DNA of 64,000 nucleotides from contig CAVTVA010000003.1 in NCBI GenBank assembly GCA_963738185.1, forward strand, positions 1,054,001-1,118,000. Direction: 5' to 3'. Below the pieces are notes generated by a model, which was not told the origin of the DNA, did no database searches, and saw only the letters and a program-made list of their open reading frames with translations. Every line of letters begins with the position of its first letter. Position 1 is the stretch's first letter. Positions 62,757-64,000 of this stretch are shown one piece after another. The translations under genes were made by a program, and so were the position numbers. This stretch comes from AP-15 sp963738185 (GTDB taxonomy: Bacteria; Pseudomonadota; Alphaproteobacteria; ATCC43930; CGMCC-115725).

Positions 62757-63965
62757 ATGAGGTCGACGGCAGCGAACCCGCCAGGCGACGAAAAGCTCGG
62801 CACGGCTTACCGCGAGCGCGCGCGCGAACTCGGCCCGATGATCGTGGCAGCTGCCGGCGAGATCGAGCAGCGCCGCGAGCTGCCCGAGCCGCTGGTTGCA
62901 GCGCTGGCCGAGCGCGGCTTGTTCCGCCTGCTGCTGCCGCGCTCGCTCGGCGGCGCCGAATTGCCGCCTGCTGCTTACGTTCCGGTCGTCGAGGAGATCG
63001 CGAAGGCGGACGCGAGCGTCGCTTGGTGCCTCGGGCAGGCCAACGGCTGCACGATGACCGCCGCCTATCTCGCGCCCGAGGTGGCGCGGGAAATCTTTGG
63101 CGGCGAGCGCGGGATCGTCGCTTGGGGCCCGCCGGGCAGTCCGGCCGAAGCGCGGGAGGTCCCCGGCGGCTATCGCCTGACCGGAAACTGGAGCTTTGCC
63201 AGCGGCAGCCATCACGCGACCTGGCTCGGCGCCCATGTCACAATTCTCGCCGAGGATGGCGCGCCGCTTCTGCGGCCCGACGGCAGCACGGTGTTCCGCA
63301 CCCTGTTGTTCCCCAAGGCGCAGGCGGCGATGACCGACATCTGGCACGTCATCGGCCTGCGCGGCACCGGCAGCGACCGCTACACGGTCACCGATTTGTT
63401 TGTGCCCCAGGACCACTCGGTCGCGCGCAGCGCCGACGCCAGGCCGCGCGAGCGGGGCCTGCTCTATGCCTTTAGCAGCAGCAACGTTTATTCCGCCGGC
63501 TTCGCCGGGGTGGCGCTCGGCATCGCCCGCGGCACCCTCGATGCCTTTATCGAACTCGCCCGCGACAAAATCCCGCGCGGCGCCCGGCACACCCTGCGCG
63601 ACAACAACCTGATCCAGGCGCAGGTCGCGCAATGCGAAGCGCGGGTCGGCGCGGCGCGGGCCTTTCTGTTGGGCGGGCTCGAAGAGATCTGGCACGAGGC
63701 CGGCCGCACCGGTCGGCTGAGCCTCGACCACAATGCGACGATCCGGCTCGCCTCGACCTGGGCGATCCATCAGGCGAAGGACGCCGTCGACACGCTCTAT
63801 CACGCCGCCGGTGCCACCGCGATTTTCGAGGACAACCCGTTCGAGCGGCGGTTTCGCGACATCCACACCGTGATCCAGCAATATCAGGGCCGCCAAGCGC
63901 ATTTCGAGGCCGTGGGCCGGGTGCTGCTCGGCCTCGGCGCCGAGAACACGATGTTCACGTTCTAG
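62757..63965 (+). CDS. Acyl-CoA dehydrogenase-like flavin monooxygenase/dehydrogenase
   Basis: 402 residues from ATG 62757 (GAGAGGGGG upstream); a GTG at 62733 is in frame. The acyl-CoA dehydrogenase fold is seen in LLLPRSLGGAELPPAAYVPV, ADASVAWCLGQANGC, GYRLTGNWSFASGSHHATW and the C-terminal VDTLYHAAGATAIFEDNPFE. Absence of the usual catalytic-glutamate context and the SHHATW text suggest the HpaB/HsaA-like monooxygenase branch, which hydroxylates or oxidises aromatic or sulfur compounds with reduced flavin (family knowledge). It is the last gene in the window and is complete. Confidence 0.8.
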   Translation: MRSTAANPPGDEKLGTAYRERARELGPMIVAAAGEIEQRRELPEPLVAALAERGLFRLLLPRSLGGAELPPAAYVPVVEEIAKADASVAWCLGQANGCTMTAAYLAPEVAREIFGGERGIVAWGPPGSPAEAREVPGGYRLTGNWSFASGSHHATWLGAHVTILAEDGAPLLRPDGSTVFRTLLFPKAQAAMTDIWHVIGLRGTGSDRYTVTDLFVPQDHSVARSADARPRERGLLYAFSSSNVYSAGFAGVALGIARGTLDAFIELARDKIPRGARHTLRDNNLIQAQVAQCEARVGAARAFLLGGLEEIWHEAGRTGRLSLDHNATIRLASTWAIHQAKDAVDTLYHAAGATAIFEDNPFERRFRDIHTVIQQYQGRQAHFEAVGRVLLGLGAENTMFTF

Positions 63966-64000
63966 CGGGCAGTGCGGCAACTGACCGAAATGAAACCTCC

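Noticed and set aside
1..64000. CRISPR arrays or rRNA genes
   Set aside because: No regularly spaced direct repeats and no rRNA-like sequence seen; the recurring short palindromes are irregularly placed REP-like units.

Overview
The window is GC-rich, densely coded chromosomal DNA, most likely from an alphaproteobacterium of the Hyphomicrobiales/Rhodospirillales kind. The signs are a Cox-type molybdo-hydroxylase accessory operon, HldE heptose synthesis, a GH108 lysozyme, an N-formylglutamate amidohydrolase family protein, many short REP-like palindromes and the overall codon use. No gene gives a genus.

Layout. (1) 0.1-5.0 kb, minus strand: a tightly overlapping operon of coxD (MoxR ATPase), coxE (VWA protein), two XdhC-type proteins and a MoeA/MobA fusion. 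It serves maturation of a CO-dehydrogenase/xanthine-oxidase-like enzyme whose structural genes are not in the window. (2) 5.2-16.4 kb: a decayed mobile island. It holds a 5'-truncated IS110 transposase, ParB-like and DUF5681-like remnants, a very large Eco57I-type adenine methyltransferase, a DUF932 protein, a PLD-SNF2 helicase and an integrase fragment. It ends at a 3' fragment of tRNA-Gln(TTG), a typical attachment site. The methyltransferase-DUF932-helicase block is the best candidate here for a poorly described defence system. (3) 16.9-30.9 kb: a surface-glycan cluster with a sulfotransferase, an exported beta-helix protein, several methyltransferases, a GT4-DUF4214-GT9 fusion, an FkbM-coiled-coil-TPR protein and hldE. 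(4) 31-46 kb: housekeeping and accessory genes: HicB with a decayed HicA, lepA, VapBC, a GrdB-like protein, 5-oxoprolinase subunits pxpB/pxpC, an acyl-CoA ligase, an MFS transporter, lipoproteins, BrnTA and aspartate aminotransferase. (5) 47-64 kb: an EF-G-like GTPase, MsrP, phosphoglycolate phosphatase, an orphan GH108 lysozyme, a serine hydrolase, TatA, a SET protein, a DHA2 exporter, a glutamine synthetase homologue beside an N-formylglutamate amidohydrolase family protein, and a two-gene encapsulated-ferritin/encapsulin nanocompartment operon.

A caution runs through the window. At least ten otherwise intact genes (coxE, xdhC, the methyltransferases, the GT fusion, hldE, pxpC, the glutamine synthetase and others) carry apparent one-base frameshifts, often next to G or C runs. 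This looks more like residual consensus error in a long-read or metagenome assembly than like mass pseudogene formation. I therefore annotate such genes across the shift and give the approximate shift position. True truncations (IS110 5' end, helicase and integrase 3' ends, tRNA fragments) are marked as pseudogenes or fragments. All coordinates and family calls come from reading the sequence; no database search was possible.
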